A DNA stretch of 64,000 nucleotides from Firmicutes bacterium TM09-10. Its GTDB lineage: Bacteria; Bacillota; Clostridia; Lachnospirales; Lachnospiraceae. The position numbers were made by a program, and so were the translations under genes. The first letter of the stretch is position 1. Every line of letters begins with the position of its first letter. The stretch covers positions 186,001-250,000 of the forward strand of contig QUKC01000001.1 of assembly GCA_003481005.1 (NCBI GenBank). Reading direction: 5' to 3'. Positions 41,328-50,466 of the stretch are shown one piece after another. The notes under the pieces are model-generated. The model was not told the DNA's origin, made no database searches, and worked only from the letters and a program-made list of their open reading frames with translations.

Positions 41328-43382
41328 TTATTCCACTTCAATTACCGCATTCTGTCCGTTTAGCTCAAGCAAATACAGGCAATCCTTTTTCTCCACCTGC
41401 GCTGTTACATCCTCTCCGTTGCAAAGCACGCGCTTTACAGGCTCTTTGGATAAAAATCCGACGGTCTTTCCGCCACAGATTTCGCCCATTAGCCTGCCGC
41501 CGATCTCATGCATCCACAGTACCGCATCAAAGCTGATGTATTTATCCACAAGTCCCACAAAGGTTTTCCCCTCTGTGTCCTCCACAAACAAAAACCAGGT
41601 GAAATCCCCCGCTGCAAGGCGGTATTCTCTGCCTTCTTCTGCACTGCAGGCCGCAGCAGTCTGATTACGACAATCATAAATCCAGCAGTTTTTTCCGGAA
41701 AGCTCTGGAATATCCGATGCACCGATCCGATAGGTCTGTTCCTGATGGGTCAGATTATAAACGGCAATCACTCCGCCGATCTTACCATTTGCATATGCTC
41801 CGGCATTTGTCAGCTTCAGCACGCCATCTTTTCTGGGATCACGAAACATACAATCCTGTGTCGGTCTTGCCGCCCGTAAAAGCTGCGGCAGCCTTCCGTC
41901 CGCATAGCAGAGAGGTGCTGCAACCTCCGGGGCTGTTTCTCCTATCCGATCGCTGAAATACACCGGTCCTCCGCTGATCGCACGCAGCAGGCTGTGGCGC
42001 AGACCATCCTCATGGCTTGTCCAGAACATATCCCAGTCGCATACATACAGCTCGCCCTGGTAGGGTGTATTGTATGCATTCTGGAGCAAATGCTCTGCAA
42101 ATCCATCCTCCCGTTTTGGTACAAAATCATCGCTGTTTCGTGCAACCGCTGTCTGAGGACGGGAAAACATGTTCTCTGCCGCCATTCCCATACAGTTGAT
42201 CACTGCACCGTCAAAGTACGCTGCCGCGCCCTCCAGCGCCCCGTGCATTCCCCGCGTCGCTGTCATCAGTGGAAGATCATTTTCAAAATAATTATGTACG
42301 GCGCTCTGTCCGTCCACTTTGGAAAAGCTGATGCCCTCCCGCTTCAGATATTCATACCAATCCCGGTAAAAGCCGTAGCCCTTGGCTGCATCCGGCCACG
42401 GGATCAACTTTCCGGGTGCATTTTGATATAAATGCTCCTGCTCTTTTGCTGCAAGGTCACTTCCCGGCTCGATTCCGCCCCAGTAGCCGCCAAGCGCATG
42501 CCAGACACCAAACCAGTCCACCTGTGTATCCCGCTTTATATCACGGATCATCTGAGCAAATCCGTTGGGGAACTTTTCTTTTTCGGGCGCAAGGTCATAG
42601 AGTGCGTCTCCATGCACCGACAGCCAGCCATCATCCATCAGCATCCAGCGCACCGGTACATTTTTTTCCGCAAATTCTCTGCCCTTTGCGCGAACCTTTT
42701 CTTCACTGATCTCCGTATAAAATGCATCCCAGCTGCACCAGCCAAGATATTTCAGCATCTCCGGCATATTCCGTTCCTCTTTCAAACGGATTCCGTGATA
42801 CTCTGCCGCCCAGGCCATACACGCATGAACCGCTTCCTGCAAACTGTCCGCCTCCGCATATGCATAAACAGGCTCGTCCAGTTTGCTGATTCCGCCCTTG
42901 CAGGCGCTCATTCCGAAAATAAGCGTATTCTCTCTTCCGGGCTTCACCTGGGTCTTAAACTGTTTTCCCGGCATTGGAAGTAGGAAAAAGTATCCGTTTC
43001 TCAGCTTTCCGTAAATCGCCTGTGTCAGCTCCGGGATTTCCGAAAAGTCATTGATAAATGCCGGTCTTGTCCACCAGTCGTTTAAAAGATACATTGCGGT
43101 CATCGCCTCCGGCCGGATATCCGTTTCCACTTCCAAAATAACCGGAAGCTCTTCCTCCAGATTATCACTTCTCCGGCAGCCGTCCTGCTCAATTTCCAGC
43201 TTCAGCCAGCCGGATCTGACCTTTTTTTCTGTTCTATAGATAAATTCCGCTGTCACATTGTCCTGCTTTTCCAGAATAACCCGCAAAGCTTCTCCATTAT
43301 CTTCCCGGACAAGTGGCAAAAGCACCTGCTCCGGTTTTCTCTGTCTGTGCAGCCGCAGGACGATATTATTTTTTCTCTGCAT
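41328..43382 (-). CDS. Alpha-galactosidase-like enzyme, GH36 (Sip1/raffinose synthase type)
   Basis: A 684-residue cytoplasmic enzyme. A long N-terminal beta domain precedes the barrel with KYLGWCSWDAFYTEIS, WMLMDDGWLS and DWFGVWHALGGYWGG. The nucleophile Asp is in FSKVDGQS, and the acid/base Asp in ARNSDDF. The sequence is nearer to the Sip1/raffinose synthase branch of GH36 than to classical bacterial AgaA, which is longer. Hydrolysis of raffinose-family sugars is likely and fits its place between GH13 alpha-glucosidase and amylosucrase-like genes. A transglycosylating role is possible. Confidence 0.87.
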   Translation of the reverse strand: MQRKNNIVLRLHRQRKPEQVLLPLVREDNGEALRVILEKQDNVTAEFIYRTEKKVRSGWLKLEIEQDGCRRSDNLEEELPVILEVETDIRPEAMTAMYLLNDWWTRPAFINDFSEIPELTQAIYGKLRNGYFFLLPMPGKQFKTQVKPGRENTLIFGMSACKGGISKLDEPVYAYAEADSLQEAVHACMAWAAEYHGIRLKEERNMPEMLKYLGWCSWDAFYTEISEEKVRAKGREFAEKNVPVRWMLMDDGWLSVHGDALYDLAPEKEKFPNGFAQMIRDIKRDTQVDWFGVWHALGGYWGGIEPGSDLAAKEQEHLYQNAPGKLIPWPDAAKGYGFYRDWYEYLKREGISFSKVDGQSAVHNYFENDLPLMTATRGMHGALEGAAAYFDGAVINCMGMAAENMFSRPQTAVARNSDDFVPKREDGFAEHLLQNAYNTPYQGELYVCDWDMFWTSHEDGLRHSLLRAISGGPVYFSDRIGETAPEVAAPLCYADGRLPQLLRAARPTQDCMFRDPRKDGVLKLTNAGAYANGKIGGVIAVYNLTHQEQTYRIGASDIPELSGKNCWIYDCRNQTAAACSAEEGREYRLAAGDFTWFLFVEDTEGKTFVGLVDKYISFDAVLWMHEIGGRLMGEICGGKTVGFLSKEPVKRVLCNGEDVTAQVEKKDCLYLLELNGQNAVIEVE

Positions 43383-43420
43383 AAGTTCCTCACCTTCTGC
43401 CGTTGTACCGGCTCCTTCTG

Positions 43421-45103
43421 TTATGCTTCTTCTGCGATCAGAACCTCATACGGGCGCAGACACACCGTATTCCCTGCAAAAGCAGCTTCCTTATAGTTGT
43501 CTGCGATCACCTGTCTGTACGCAGCAGATAGCTTCAGCTCACGCTCTTCTGGCTGCATATTGCATAACACGAGCAAAGCTTTGCCTTCAAAGCGTCTTCG
43601 ATATGCGATCAGATTTTTCTCCTCCCGATAAGCCGGTGCAAAGGTGCCTTCGCTGATCAGCTCTGACCATTGGGAATGCAGACGCAGCCCGATCATCTTC
43701 TTATACCATGTAAGCACGGAATCCTCGTCTCTCTCTTCCTGTGCTGCGTTCAGCCCTGTATAGTTGGGATTTACCTTTAACCAGGGTTTTCCTGTTGTAA
43801 ATCCGGCATTTTCTGTATCATCCCATTGAAACGGTGTCCGCGCATTGTCCCGGCTTTCCAGCTGAACCAGACGCAGCGCTTCCTCCGGTGAAAATCCATC
43901 TGCCAGTGCGCGGTTATATTGATTGTGGGTCGATACATCATTGTAATCGTCCATCGACGCATACGCACAGTTTCTCATGCCGATCTCCTGCCCCTGATAG
44001 ACATACGGCGTGCCCCGCAGCAGCAGATACATTGATGCGAGCATCGTTGCCCCATAATAATTTCTTCCCTCCCGGGGCAGATAATGGTCGATCGATCTGG
44101 GCTGATCGTGATTTTCTGTGCAAACACCAAACCATCCCCTGTCTCCTGCCATTTCGTGACTGGAAAACAGCTCTCTTTTCAGATCCTCCGGCGTCCACTC
44201 CTGTCGGTCATACCAGAAATAGTTCGGTCCCTTCAATTCCAGCTGGCACCAGGAGAACTCAAACACCATAGAAAATACACCATCTTCTAAGGAAATAAAC
44301 GAAAGCAGCGTCTCCGGAGTCAGACCGGCTGTCTCGCCGACTGTCAGTGTTTCTCTTCTTCCGTATGTCCGATCTCTGAACTCCCGCAGCAGTGCTTCGA
44401 TTCCGGGCTGATTCAGTGCGCCGTGCGCAACGGATACCAGACCATCTTCTCCGTCTGCAGGATAAGAGGGCAATCCCGCTTCTTTTTTCAAATAGGTGAT
44501 GGCATCCAGCCGGAAGCCCCCGATGCCCTTATCCAGCCACCAGTTGACCATCTTATAGATTTCTTCCCGCAGCTCTTTATTTTCCCAGTTTAAATCGGGC
44601 TGTTTCTTCGTAAAAATGTGCAGGTAGTAATAGTCCGTTCCCTCGATCGGCTCCCACGCGCTTCCGCCGAAGATGGACCTCCAGTTGTTCGGTGCTTTGC
44701 CGTCGATTCCTTTTTTGATATAAAAATACTTGCCGTAAGGTCCTTCCGGATCTGCTTTTGCTTTTTGAAACCACTTATGCTCGTCGGAGCAGTGATTGAC
44801 CACCAGATCCATGATGATACGGATGCCGCGTTTCTTCGCTTCTGCGATCAGCTCATCCATGTCCTCGTCCGTTCCAAAGGCTTCATCTATATGATAATAA
44901 TCTGCAATATCGTAACCGTTATCGTCCATCGGGGATTTATAAACCGGACAGAGCCAGATCACATTTGCCCCGAGGTCACGGATATAGTCCAATTTTTCAA
45001 TAATACCGCGCAGATCGCCGATCCCATCCCCATTCGCATCATAAAAGCTTCGGGGATAAATCTGATAAACGACTGCCTTTTTCCACCACTTTTCTTTTTC
45101 CAT
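43421..45103 (-). CDS. Alpha-glucosidase (oligo-1,6-glucosidase-like), GH13_31
   Basis: A 560-residue cytoplasmic enzyme starting at 45103 (MEKEKWWKKAVVYQIYPRSF), after AAAGGGG; a 43-codon longer frame is discarded. Motifs are YDIADY, DLVVNHCSDEH, GFRLDAITYL (nucleophile), VGETAG (acid/base) and FGVCTENHDQPR. The C-terminal beta-sandwich is present. The family cleaves isomaltose, sucrose and related alpha-glucosides. It follows the transporter genes after a hairpin and precedes the GH36 gene by 38 bases. Confidence 0.92.
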   Translation of the reverse strand: MEKEKWWKKAVVYQIYPRSFYDANGDGIGDLRGIIEKLDYIRDLGANVIWLCPVYKSPMDDNGYDIADYYHIDEAFGTDEDMDELIAEAKKRGIRIIMDLVVNHCSDEHKWFQKAKADPEGPYGKYFYIKKGIDGKAPNNWRSIFGGSAWEPIEGTDYYYLHIFTKKQPDLNWENKELREEIYKMVNWWLDKGIGGFRLDAITYLKKEAGLPSYPADGEDGLVSVAHGALNQPGIEALLREFRDRTYGRRETLTVGETAGLTPETLLSFISLEDGVFSMVFEFSWCQLELKGPNYFWYDRQEWTPEDLKRELFSSHEMAGDRGWFGVCTENHDQPRSIDHYLPREGRNYYGATMLASMYLLLRGTPYVYQGQEIGMRNCAYASMDDYNDVSTHNQYNRALADGFSPEEALRLVQLESRDNARTPFQWDDTENAGFTTGKPWLKVNPNYTGLNAAQEERDEDSVLTWYKKMIGLRLHSQWSELISEGTFAPAYREEKNLIAYRRRFEGKALLVLCNMQPEERELKLSAAYRQVIADNYKEAAFAGNTVCLRPYEVLIAEEA

Positions 45104-45132
45104 GAGCAAAATCCCCTTTTCCTGATAAGATA

Positions 45133-45165
45133 ATGTCGGGTCAAAAGCCCCCGACCTTGATGCCT
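45133..45165 (-). repeat. Hairpin shared with 26794-26826, upstream of the GH13 gene
   Basis: On the minus strand GGCATC, then GTCGGGGG-CTTTTGA-CCCGAC closely match the element before pstS. It ends about 30 bases ahead of the GH13 start. Confidence 0.6.
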
Positions 45166-45202
45166 GTAGAAGGCCTGCTGTTTTACTGCTTCCCTGATAC
45201 AA

Positions 45203-45229
45203 CGAAAACCCGCACAAGGCGGGTTTTCG
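45203..45229 (-). terminator. Hairpin after the first sugar transporter genes
   Basis: CGAAAACCCGC and GCGGGTTTTCG form a perfect 11-bp stem around a 5-nt loop, with TTGTATC after it on the minus strand. It probably attenuates or protects the transcript between the transporter and enzyme genes. Confidence 0.7.
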
Positions 45230-45291
45230 CAATTGCCGGCAGACACTCGGCAGCTATGAGGTTTTCTCATCATCCGACACTGCCAGTCTGT

Positions 45292-46137
45292 TTACATCTT
45301 AACGGCACCTTCTGCCACACCTGCCACGATATACTTCTGCAGGAAAATATAAAGAATGACAATCGGGATGATCGTTACCAGCACAGCCGGGAAGATCAGC
45401 TCCCACGGGTTACCGTACTGACCTGATGTCAGCTTGGCGAAGTATAACTCCAGCGTCAGGGTTTTCACTCCGTTGCTGTTACCGATTACCAGGAAAGGAA
45501 GCAGATAGTCGTTCCAGATCCACATACCGTTTAATACGATAACAGTAACTGTAGTTCCCTTTAACAGCGGGAATACTACTTTAAAGAACATCTGAAAAAT
45601 GTTGGCTCCGTCAATGATCGCCGCTTCCTCCAGAGACTGGGGAACGCTCTTGATAAAGCCATGATACAGAAATACTGACATACTCAGTCCAAAACCGCCG
45701 TACATGAAGATCAGTCCGGGGATGTTCTTGAGTCCTATTTTCTCAAAGAGATCCAGCAAAGGATACATCAGAGACTGGAAGGGGATCAGCATTGCTGCGG
45801 TAAATCCAAGATAAAGTACAGTACCCAGGATGCTCTTGCTTCTTACCATTACCCATGCTGCCAGAGAAGAAACCATAACCAGAAGCAGCACAGAAATGAA
45901 GGTGATCACAAAGGTGATCCAGATGGCGCGGAAGAAATGGATCTGCTGCGCCGCACTGATAATATACTGAAAGCTCCAAGAAGAAGGCGCGCTGACCGGT
46001 GAATCCACGATCTCATTGTTGGATTTGAAGGAATTGAAGATCAGGAAAACCAGCGGAGCCAGTGTATAAATCGCAACGAGGGCCAAAATCGCGTGCATCA
46101 AGGCCTGACCTGTTTTATGACGTCCCTGCATGCTCAT
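45292..46137 (-). CDS. Sugar ABC transporter permease, MalG-like
   Basis: A 281-residue CUT1-family membrane protein with six spans. The ATPase-contact loop is EEAAIIDGANIFQMFFKVVFPLL, and the ending KYIVAGVAEGAVKM is typical. It forms the channel with the MalF-like partner encoded upstream (TAATG overlap). No ATPase is encoded with them. Confidence 0.94.
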   Translation of the reverse strand: MSMQGRHKTGQALMHAILALVAIYTLAPLVFLIFNSFKSNNEIVDSPVSAPSSWSFQYIISAAQQIHFFRAIWITFVITFISVLLLVMVSSLAAWVMVRSKSILGTVLYLGFTAAMLIPFQSLMYPLLDLFEKIGLKNIPGLIFMYGGFGLSMSVFLYHGFIKSVPQSLEEAAIIDGANIFQMFFKVVFPLLKGTTVTVIVLNGMWIWNDYLLPFLVIGNSNGVKTLTLELYFAKLTSGQYGNPWELIFPAVLVTIIPIVILYIFLQKYIVAGVAEGAVKM

Positions 46138-47033
46138 TACAGCTCCACCTCCTTCTTAGATGTAATGGAAACCTGAACCAGGGTTACAGCTGCGATCAGC
46201 ACAAAGAAGATAACAGCCTGTGCCTGTGCAAGACCGTAGTCCGGGGGAGAACCGTCACGGGTTGTATACAGGATCTGCATCGCCAGCATTCTGGTACTGA
46301 AGTTACCGTCTGTCAACGCTACGTTCTGATCCAACAGCATGAAGCATTTGGACAGTGTCAGGAAAAATACGATAGTAAAGGATGGCATCAGCATCGGAAC
46401 CGTGATGCTCTTAAATCTCTGCCAGGTACCTGCTCCGTCAATCGCCGCCGCTTCCGACAGATCCTTCGGAATATTATTCAAACCGGTGGTATAGATGATC
46501 ATCATATAACCGGCCATCTGCCATGTGATCAGCATTACCAGGGCAAACAGCGCCTTGGTGTTGTCCTGCGTCATGTTACACAGCGCAGGAATGGAAATGA
46601 TTCCGTCTTCTCCGAACAGAATCTTGGAAAAAACGATTTCAAAAATGAACTGCCAGATATAGCCCAGTGCCAGGCCACCTAACAGGTTCGGCAGAAAGTA
46701 GATCGTGCGGTATGCCGCAGCGCCTTTGTTCAGGCTGGTTGCCAGAAGCGCCATTGCAAGGGATACCACGTTGATCGCTACAACTGCCACAAGCGTTACC
46801 TTAATGGTATATACAAACGCATCAAGGAATTTTTTGGTTTTAAATGCCTTAACATAGTTGTCGAAGCCAACAAACGCTTCCCAGAAATGATCACCGCCTG
46901 CAAAGTAGGTACCTCTCCAGGCTGTAAAGGAATAAATGACACCCATGATGAACGGGATCACAATTACCATAACAAACAAAATCAGGGCCGGAAGCGCTAA
47001 CGGTACAAATCTTTTTTTATAATATCTGTCCAT
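46137..47033 (-). CDS. Sugar ABC transporter permease, MalF-like
   Basis: A 298-residue membrane protein starting at 47033 (MDRYYKKRFVPLALP), after AAGGAGAG. It has six spans, and the coupling loop is SEAAAIDGAGTWQRFKSITVPML. It partners with the MalG-like subunit. A hairpin separates it from the binding-protein gene upstream. Confidence 0.94.
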   Translation of the reverse strand: MDRYYKKRFVPLALPALILFVMVIVIPFIMGVIYSFTAWRGTYFAGGDHFWEAFVGFDNYVKAFKTKKFLDAFVYTIKVTLVAVVAINVVSLAMALLATSLNKGAAAYRTIYFLPNLLGGLALGYIWQFIFEIVFSKILFGEDGIISIPALCNMTQDNTKALFALVMLITWQMAGYMMIIYTTGLNNIPKDLSEAAAIDGAGTWQRFKSITVPMLMPSFTIVFFLTLSKCFMLLDQNVALTDGNFSTRMLAMQILYTTRDGSPPDYGLAQAQAVIFFVLIAAVTLVQVSITSKKEVEL

Positions 47034-47071
47034 TACGTCTCTCCTTGTCTTTTCTTTTCCCCTGTCGTTTT

Positions 47072-47128
47072 CCGGCTTTGCCGGAAAGAGGAGGCTGCCG
47101 CAGCCCATATCGCATGTTTGCGGCAGCC
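47072..47128 (-). terminator. Attenuator hairpins after the first sugar-binding protein gene
   Basis: CCGGC-TTT-GCCGG (47072-47084) and a stem of GGCTGCCGCA with TGCGGCAGCC (47093-47128) lie between the binding-protein stop and the MalF-like start. There is no strong T run. The likely effect is more binding protein than permease. Confidence 0.6.
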
Positions 47129-47190
47129 GGAAAATCCTGTTTTACAAAATTCTGTTTCGTTCTGTCACTTTTTATATGGCTCGGTCGAGA

Positions 47191-48699
47191 TTATTCCAGA
47201 CCAGCCATTTCAGCCCAGCTGCTGATGGCATAATCTGCGATATCGCTGTAAGCGGTTTCAGGCCATTCTGCAGTATTTACATAGTTCTCCATCATCTGCA
47301 GACCGAAGTTATCGGTAGCCCAGCCCTTAGGAGCGCCTGCGTATGCGTTGGTCAGAGTCTTATCCGCAGCCATGTAGGAGATAATGGAATCGCCCAGGCT
47401 GTAGCCAGCGGAGGTTGTTGCAGGATCAGCGTTGTAAGGGATGAAGGACATTTCTTCCACAACGAACTTCTGACCTGCTTCAGTGGTGTTCAGCCATACA
47501 AGGAACTCTTCTGCCAGTTCTTTTTCTTCATCAGAAACCTTGTCGTTGATGCAGTAGTAGTTCGGTACGAATACCGGAATGGACTCAAGCATATGCTCAA
47601 CTGTCAGACCTTCTACCTTGATGTCATCCTGTGTGAAGGGCATCTTAATGGGCAGGAAGGTCAGGGTATCAACGATGTCAGCATTTGCTTTCTTGATGTT
47701 CTCGTATGCCCAGTTGCCCTGCTTTAAGAAGATTGCCTTGCTGTTTGCGAAGGTTGCAACAGAAGGATCATAGCCATTGGTAGTTGCATTGATCAGTTCC
47801 GGTCCTCTGGGGGTTGTTGCATTGGCGGTCTTTAAATCCAGAGCCTTTGCATAAGCTTCGAAAGCACCCTTGCCAGCCTGCAGCTGTTCCAGAGTAGCTT
47901 CGCCGGCTGCCTTGGAATCCGGGAAGATCGCGTCTACTGCAATGTTAACGAAGTGGTCACCATAGGTCCATTTTTCGGAGCCTGCTACAGAGAATACACC
48001 TTCCAGAGTAGCTGCCTTGCCGGTCTTCTCTGCTGCCAGTGCGAATTCCTGACCGCTTAAGGTAACGCTTCCTGCTGTGCCTTCTTTGATGTAGCTCTGC
48101 AGAGTCAGAACCATCTGCTCAAACTCGTCATAGGTTGCTGTCTTGAATGCTTCAAGGAAAGCGTCTACCTGATCTTCACCAAACAGAGCTGCCAGCATCT
48201 CTTTATCTACGATGTAGCCATAGCCTTCTACGTTATAAGGAATACCGTAATTTGCAGTGCCGTCTGTCAGGTTGAAGTTCTCCGGAATATCAGCTACCAG
48301 CTGCTTGAACTCTTCATTGGTTGCCTTGGAAAGATCCATTGCAAATCCGCCCTCTGTCCATTCAACCAGAGATTCGGAGTTCATGCAGGAGAAGATCGCC
48401 GGCTTGTTCTTGGAGTTCATTTCGGTACGAAGTGTGTCATCACTGTTAACGCCGGAACCCAGGGAGAATACCTTAACCGTAACACCCTTTTCCTCGCCGA
48501 AGGCCTCTGCTGCAGCTGCCATAGCGTCTGCGTTCTCACCCTTGTTGTTAAAGATGTACAGGTCGTAATCAGCGGAACCTGTAGAGGTGGAAGCTGTGTC
48601 TGCGCCGCCTGTGCTGGAAGAGGAGCTTCCGCAGCCTGCCAGTGCGCTCACTGCCAGCATGCCTGCCAGTGCGAGGGATAACCATTTTTTACCTTTCAT
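47191..48699 (-). CDS. Sugar-binding lipoprotein of ABC transporter 1
   Basis: A 502-residue cluster-D type solute-binding protein. The signal peptide ends in the lipobox ALAGC (Cys23), and a Ser/Thr/Gly linker follows. The mature part (YDLYIFNNKGENADAM, IPYNVEGYGYIVDKE, AIFLKQGNWAYENIKKA) resembles MalE/MsmE proteins that bind oligosaccharides. With the GH13, GH36 and amylosucrase-like enzymes in the same direction, the ligand is probably a raffinose-family sugar, sucrose or an alpha-glucoside. It is the first gene of the operon, behind a LacI-operator promoter. Confidence 0.93.
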   Translation of the reverse strand: MKGKKWLSLALAGMLAVSALAGCGSSSSSTGGADTASTSTGSADYDLYIFNNKGENADAMAAAAEAFGEEKGVTVKVFSLGSGVNSDDTLRTEMNSKNKPAIFSCMNSESLVEWTEGGFAMDLSKATNEEFKQLVADIPENFNLTDGTANYGIPYNVEGYGYIVDKEMLAALFGEDQVDAFLEAFKTATYDEFEQMVLTLQSYIKEGTAGSVTLSGQEFALAAEKTGKAATLEGVFSVAGSEKWTYGDHFVNIAVDAIFPDSKAAGEATLEQLQAGKGAFEAYAKALDLKTANATTPRGPELINATTNGYDPSVATFANSKAIFLKQGNWAYENIKKANADIVDTLTFLPIKMPFTQDDIKVEGLTVEHMLESIPVFVPNYYCINDKVSDEEKELAEEFLVWLNTTEAGQKFVVEEMSFIPYNADPATTSAGYSLGDSIISYMAADKTLTNAYAGAPKGWATDNFGLQMMENYVNTAEWPETAYSDIADYAISSWAEMAGLE

Positions 48700-48834
48700 T
48701 TCATAATCCTCCTTGTTTCTTTATGGATTCTGAGAAGCTGTGGTTTGTAGAAGTTGTCCTGTAAAACCGCTGCATCCTGGAATCCTTTTAGAGCTCTTGC
48801 CTAATGTACGGAGCTCTTGTTTCCTGATGAGGTC

Positions 48835-48874
48835 ATCATAGCACCCTGTTCTACGTATGTCAACCGGTAACATG
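48835..48874 (-). promoter_or_regulatory. Promoter and LacI operator of transporter 1
   Basis: On the minus strand TTGACA (48858-48863) and TATGAT (48835-48840) are 17 bases apart. The -35 lies inside ATGTTACCGGTTGACAT (48857-48873), an imperfect 17-bp palindrome. A near-identical site lies in the promoter of the adjacent lacI gene. Repressor binding would block the -35. The transcript leader runs about 130 bases to the gene, with no other feature seen. Confidence 0.82.
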
Positions 48875-49065
48875 TGCATCTTTTATACTTTTGTCTCTTT
48901 TTACAAAATCAAAATGCAATATTTGTACAGTTTCACGAAACCATTTTCTATTGTCAGCTACGCAAAAGTTCCAATTTTATACTATTTATGCTATTTTTCT
49001 CATTATGTGCTATATTAAATGTGTTTCCGAAATACATATTGTGTTACCGATGACATGCGATACCA

Positions 49066-49127
49066 GGGTCACAAGATCTTTCGCCCACAGGAGCTTGCTC
49101 ATAAGTGGGCGAAAGATCTTGTGACCC
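49066..49127. repeat. Perfect 23-bp inverted repeat downstream of the first lacI gene
   Basis: GGGTCACAAGATC...CGCCCAC (49066-49088) is followed after 16 bases by its exact complement (49105-49127). The loop contains a further GAGC-TT-GCTC hairpin. It lies between the lacI terminator and the promoter of transporter 1. The rest of 48875-49140 is AT-rich with no gene. Confidence 0.9.
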
Positions 49128-49140
49128 GCCCAGGAACGTT

Positions 49141-49172
49141 AAAATGCCGGAGCTTTTTACGCTCCGGCATTT
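49141..49172 (-). terminator. Terminator of the first lacI gene
   Basis: ATGCCGGAGC and GCTCCGGCAT form a perfect 10-bp stem with a 7-nt loop. On the minus strand TTTT follows. Confidence 0.85.
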
Positions 49173-49188
49173 CTCACACCAGTTTCTA

Positions 49189-50184
49189 TTATATTTTCGT
49201 CTTCAAAACCGTAGTCCCGCGCTGCACCAGCCGTACCGGCAGTACAATTTTCTGGGGAACAGGCTCATTCTTCAGGCTTTTCGTAATATACTCCACACAC
49301 AATTCTGCCATTTCCTCCACCGGCTGATGGATCGTCGTGATCTGGGGTGTTGTAACCGTCGATATCATCACGTCGTCGAAGCCGACCAGCTGGATATCCT
49401 CCGGCACCCGTTTGCCCATCTGTGCGCCGACCTGGATCACCTGAGAAGCGATCAGATCACTGCTGGCAAAAATTCCATCCACATCCGGGAACTCCTGCAG
49501 TGCCCTGCGGATAAAGTCTTCATAATGCATAGAGCCGTACAACAGTCTGTCGCTCACTAATATCCGGTATGGAATTCCCGCCCTTTTACAAACGTCAGAA
49601 AATCCATCCGCACGCCGGTCCGCGGGCATATCCTTGCCGGCGACGCCGCCGAAATGCAAAAGATTCTTACAGCCACATGCAATCAGATGCTCCGCTGCCA
49701 GCTTGCCGCCCTGATAGTTGTCACACTGTACAGAAATCGTATCATCATCCTCTCCCCGCTCCAGATTCACGACCGGGATGTTCATTTTGCGAAATTCCCG
49801 TGTCTGAACATATTTGCTGCACAGCACAATGCCCGCTACACGGTTTGACATGCACATATCCAGATAATCCTGTTCCTTTTCCGGCTGCTCCTTTGAATTA
49901 CACAAAAGCAGCTTAAAGCCCTTTTCCGCTGCTGAGGATTCTATATTACTGATCACCTTTGTAAAAAAAGGATGCGAAATATGCGGCACGATCAGTCCGA
50001 TCGTATTGGTATACTGTTTGGAGAATGCACGTGCCAACTCATTTGGCTGATAGTGCATTTCTTCCATCGCTGCATATACCTTTTTCCGCGTCCCCTCACT
50101 GATATATCCCCTGTTGTTTATAACACGGGATACTGTTGTTGCCGTTACACCCGCCCTCTGGGCGATATCCTTTAAGGTTGCCAT
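49189..50184 (-). CDS. LacI family repressor of transporter 1
   Basis: A 331-residue regulator. The N-terminal DNA-binding domain reads TLKDIAQRAGVTATTVSRVINN with hinge helix NELARAFS. The C-terminal type I periplasmic-like sugar domain follows (IGLIVPHISHPFFTKVI, GIFASSDLIASQVI, LVGFDDVMISTVTTPQITTI). It lies upstream of, and in the same direction as, the transporter operon. The same operator sequence occurs at its own promoter and at the transporter promoter, so it probably regulates both. The inducer is likely an alpha-glucoside or raffinose-type sugar. Confidence 0.93.
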   Translation of the reverse strand: MATLKDIAQRAGVTATTVSRVINNRGYISEGTRKKVYAAMEEMHYQPNELARAFSKQYTNTIGLIVPHISHPFFTKVISNIESSAAEKGFKLLLCNSKEQPEKEQDYLDMCMSNRVAGIVLCSKYVQTREFRKMNIPVVNLERGEDDDTISVQCDNYQGGKLAAEHLIACGCKNLLHFGGVAGKDMPADRRADGFSDVCKRAGIPYRILVSDRLLYGSMHYEDFIRRALQEFPDVDGIFASSDLIASQVIQVGAQMGKRVPEDIQLVGFDDVMISTVTTPQITTIHQPVEEMAELCVEYITKSLKNEPVPQKIVLPVRLVQRGTTVLKTKI

Positions 50185-50235
50185 TTTCTGTCTCTACACT
50201 CCATTTCAAATCAGGAATATTCCTCTCCCACTAGT

Positions 50236-50274
50236 ATTATAAATATTATTTCATAAAATATCAACCGGTAACAT
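50236..50274 (-). promoter_or_regulatory. Promoter and operator of the first lacI gene (autoregulation)
   Basis: On the minus strand TTGATA (50259-50264) and TATAAT (50236-50241) are 17 bases apart. The -35 lies within ATGTTACCGGTTGATAT (50258-50274), differing by one base from the site at 48857-48873. Confidence 0.82.
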
Positions 50275-50281
50275 ATTTTCG

Positions 50282-50442
50282 TTACAGTTCACTCGTACCC
50301 TTCTGAGTTCAGATTCCGTGCTTGCACGAAAATCTGAGCTCAGAAGGGTACGAAGGGAGCGCCATTTTATGAGCAAAAAGAGTTGCAAAGCAGCGGAAAG
50401 CATCGAAGATGCGCTTCTGCGAATGGTGTGAGTGAACTGTAA
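50282..50442. mobile_element. MITE-like element, 161 bp
   Basis: Perfect 13-bp terminal inverted repeats (TTACAGTTCACTC at 50282-50294, GAGTGAACTGTAA at 50430-50442) bound a non-coding segment. Inside, CGTACCCTTCTGAG...CTCAGAAGGGTACG is part of a hairpin of about 26 bp (50294-50353). A second fold surrounds GCATC-GAA-GATGC. No transposase is encoded and no clear target-site duplication is seen. It lies between the two lacI genes. Confidence 0.7.
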
Positions 50443-50466
50443 TATATTCCCAGAGTACAGATTCCT

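Noticed and set aside
45104..45232. A 43-codon N-terminal extension of the GH13 alpha-glucosidase
   Set aside because: The extension crosses the hairpin repeat, has no ribosome binding site, and family members start at the MEKEKWWKKAVVYQ region.
49041..49056. A third LacI-like site, GTGTTACCGATGACAT
   Set aside because: It resembles the 17-bp operators but is one base shorter, so the half-site spacing is wrong. It also lies far from any promoter I can see.
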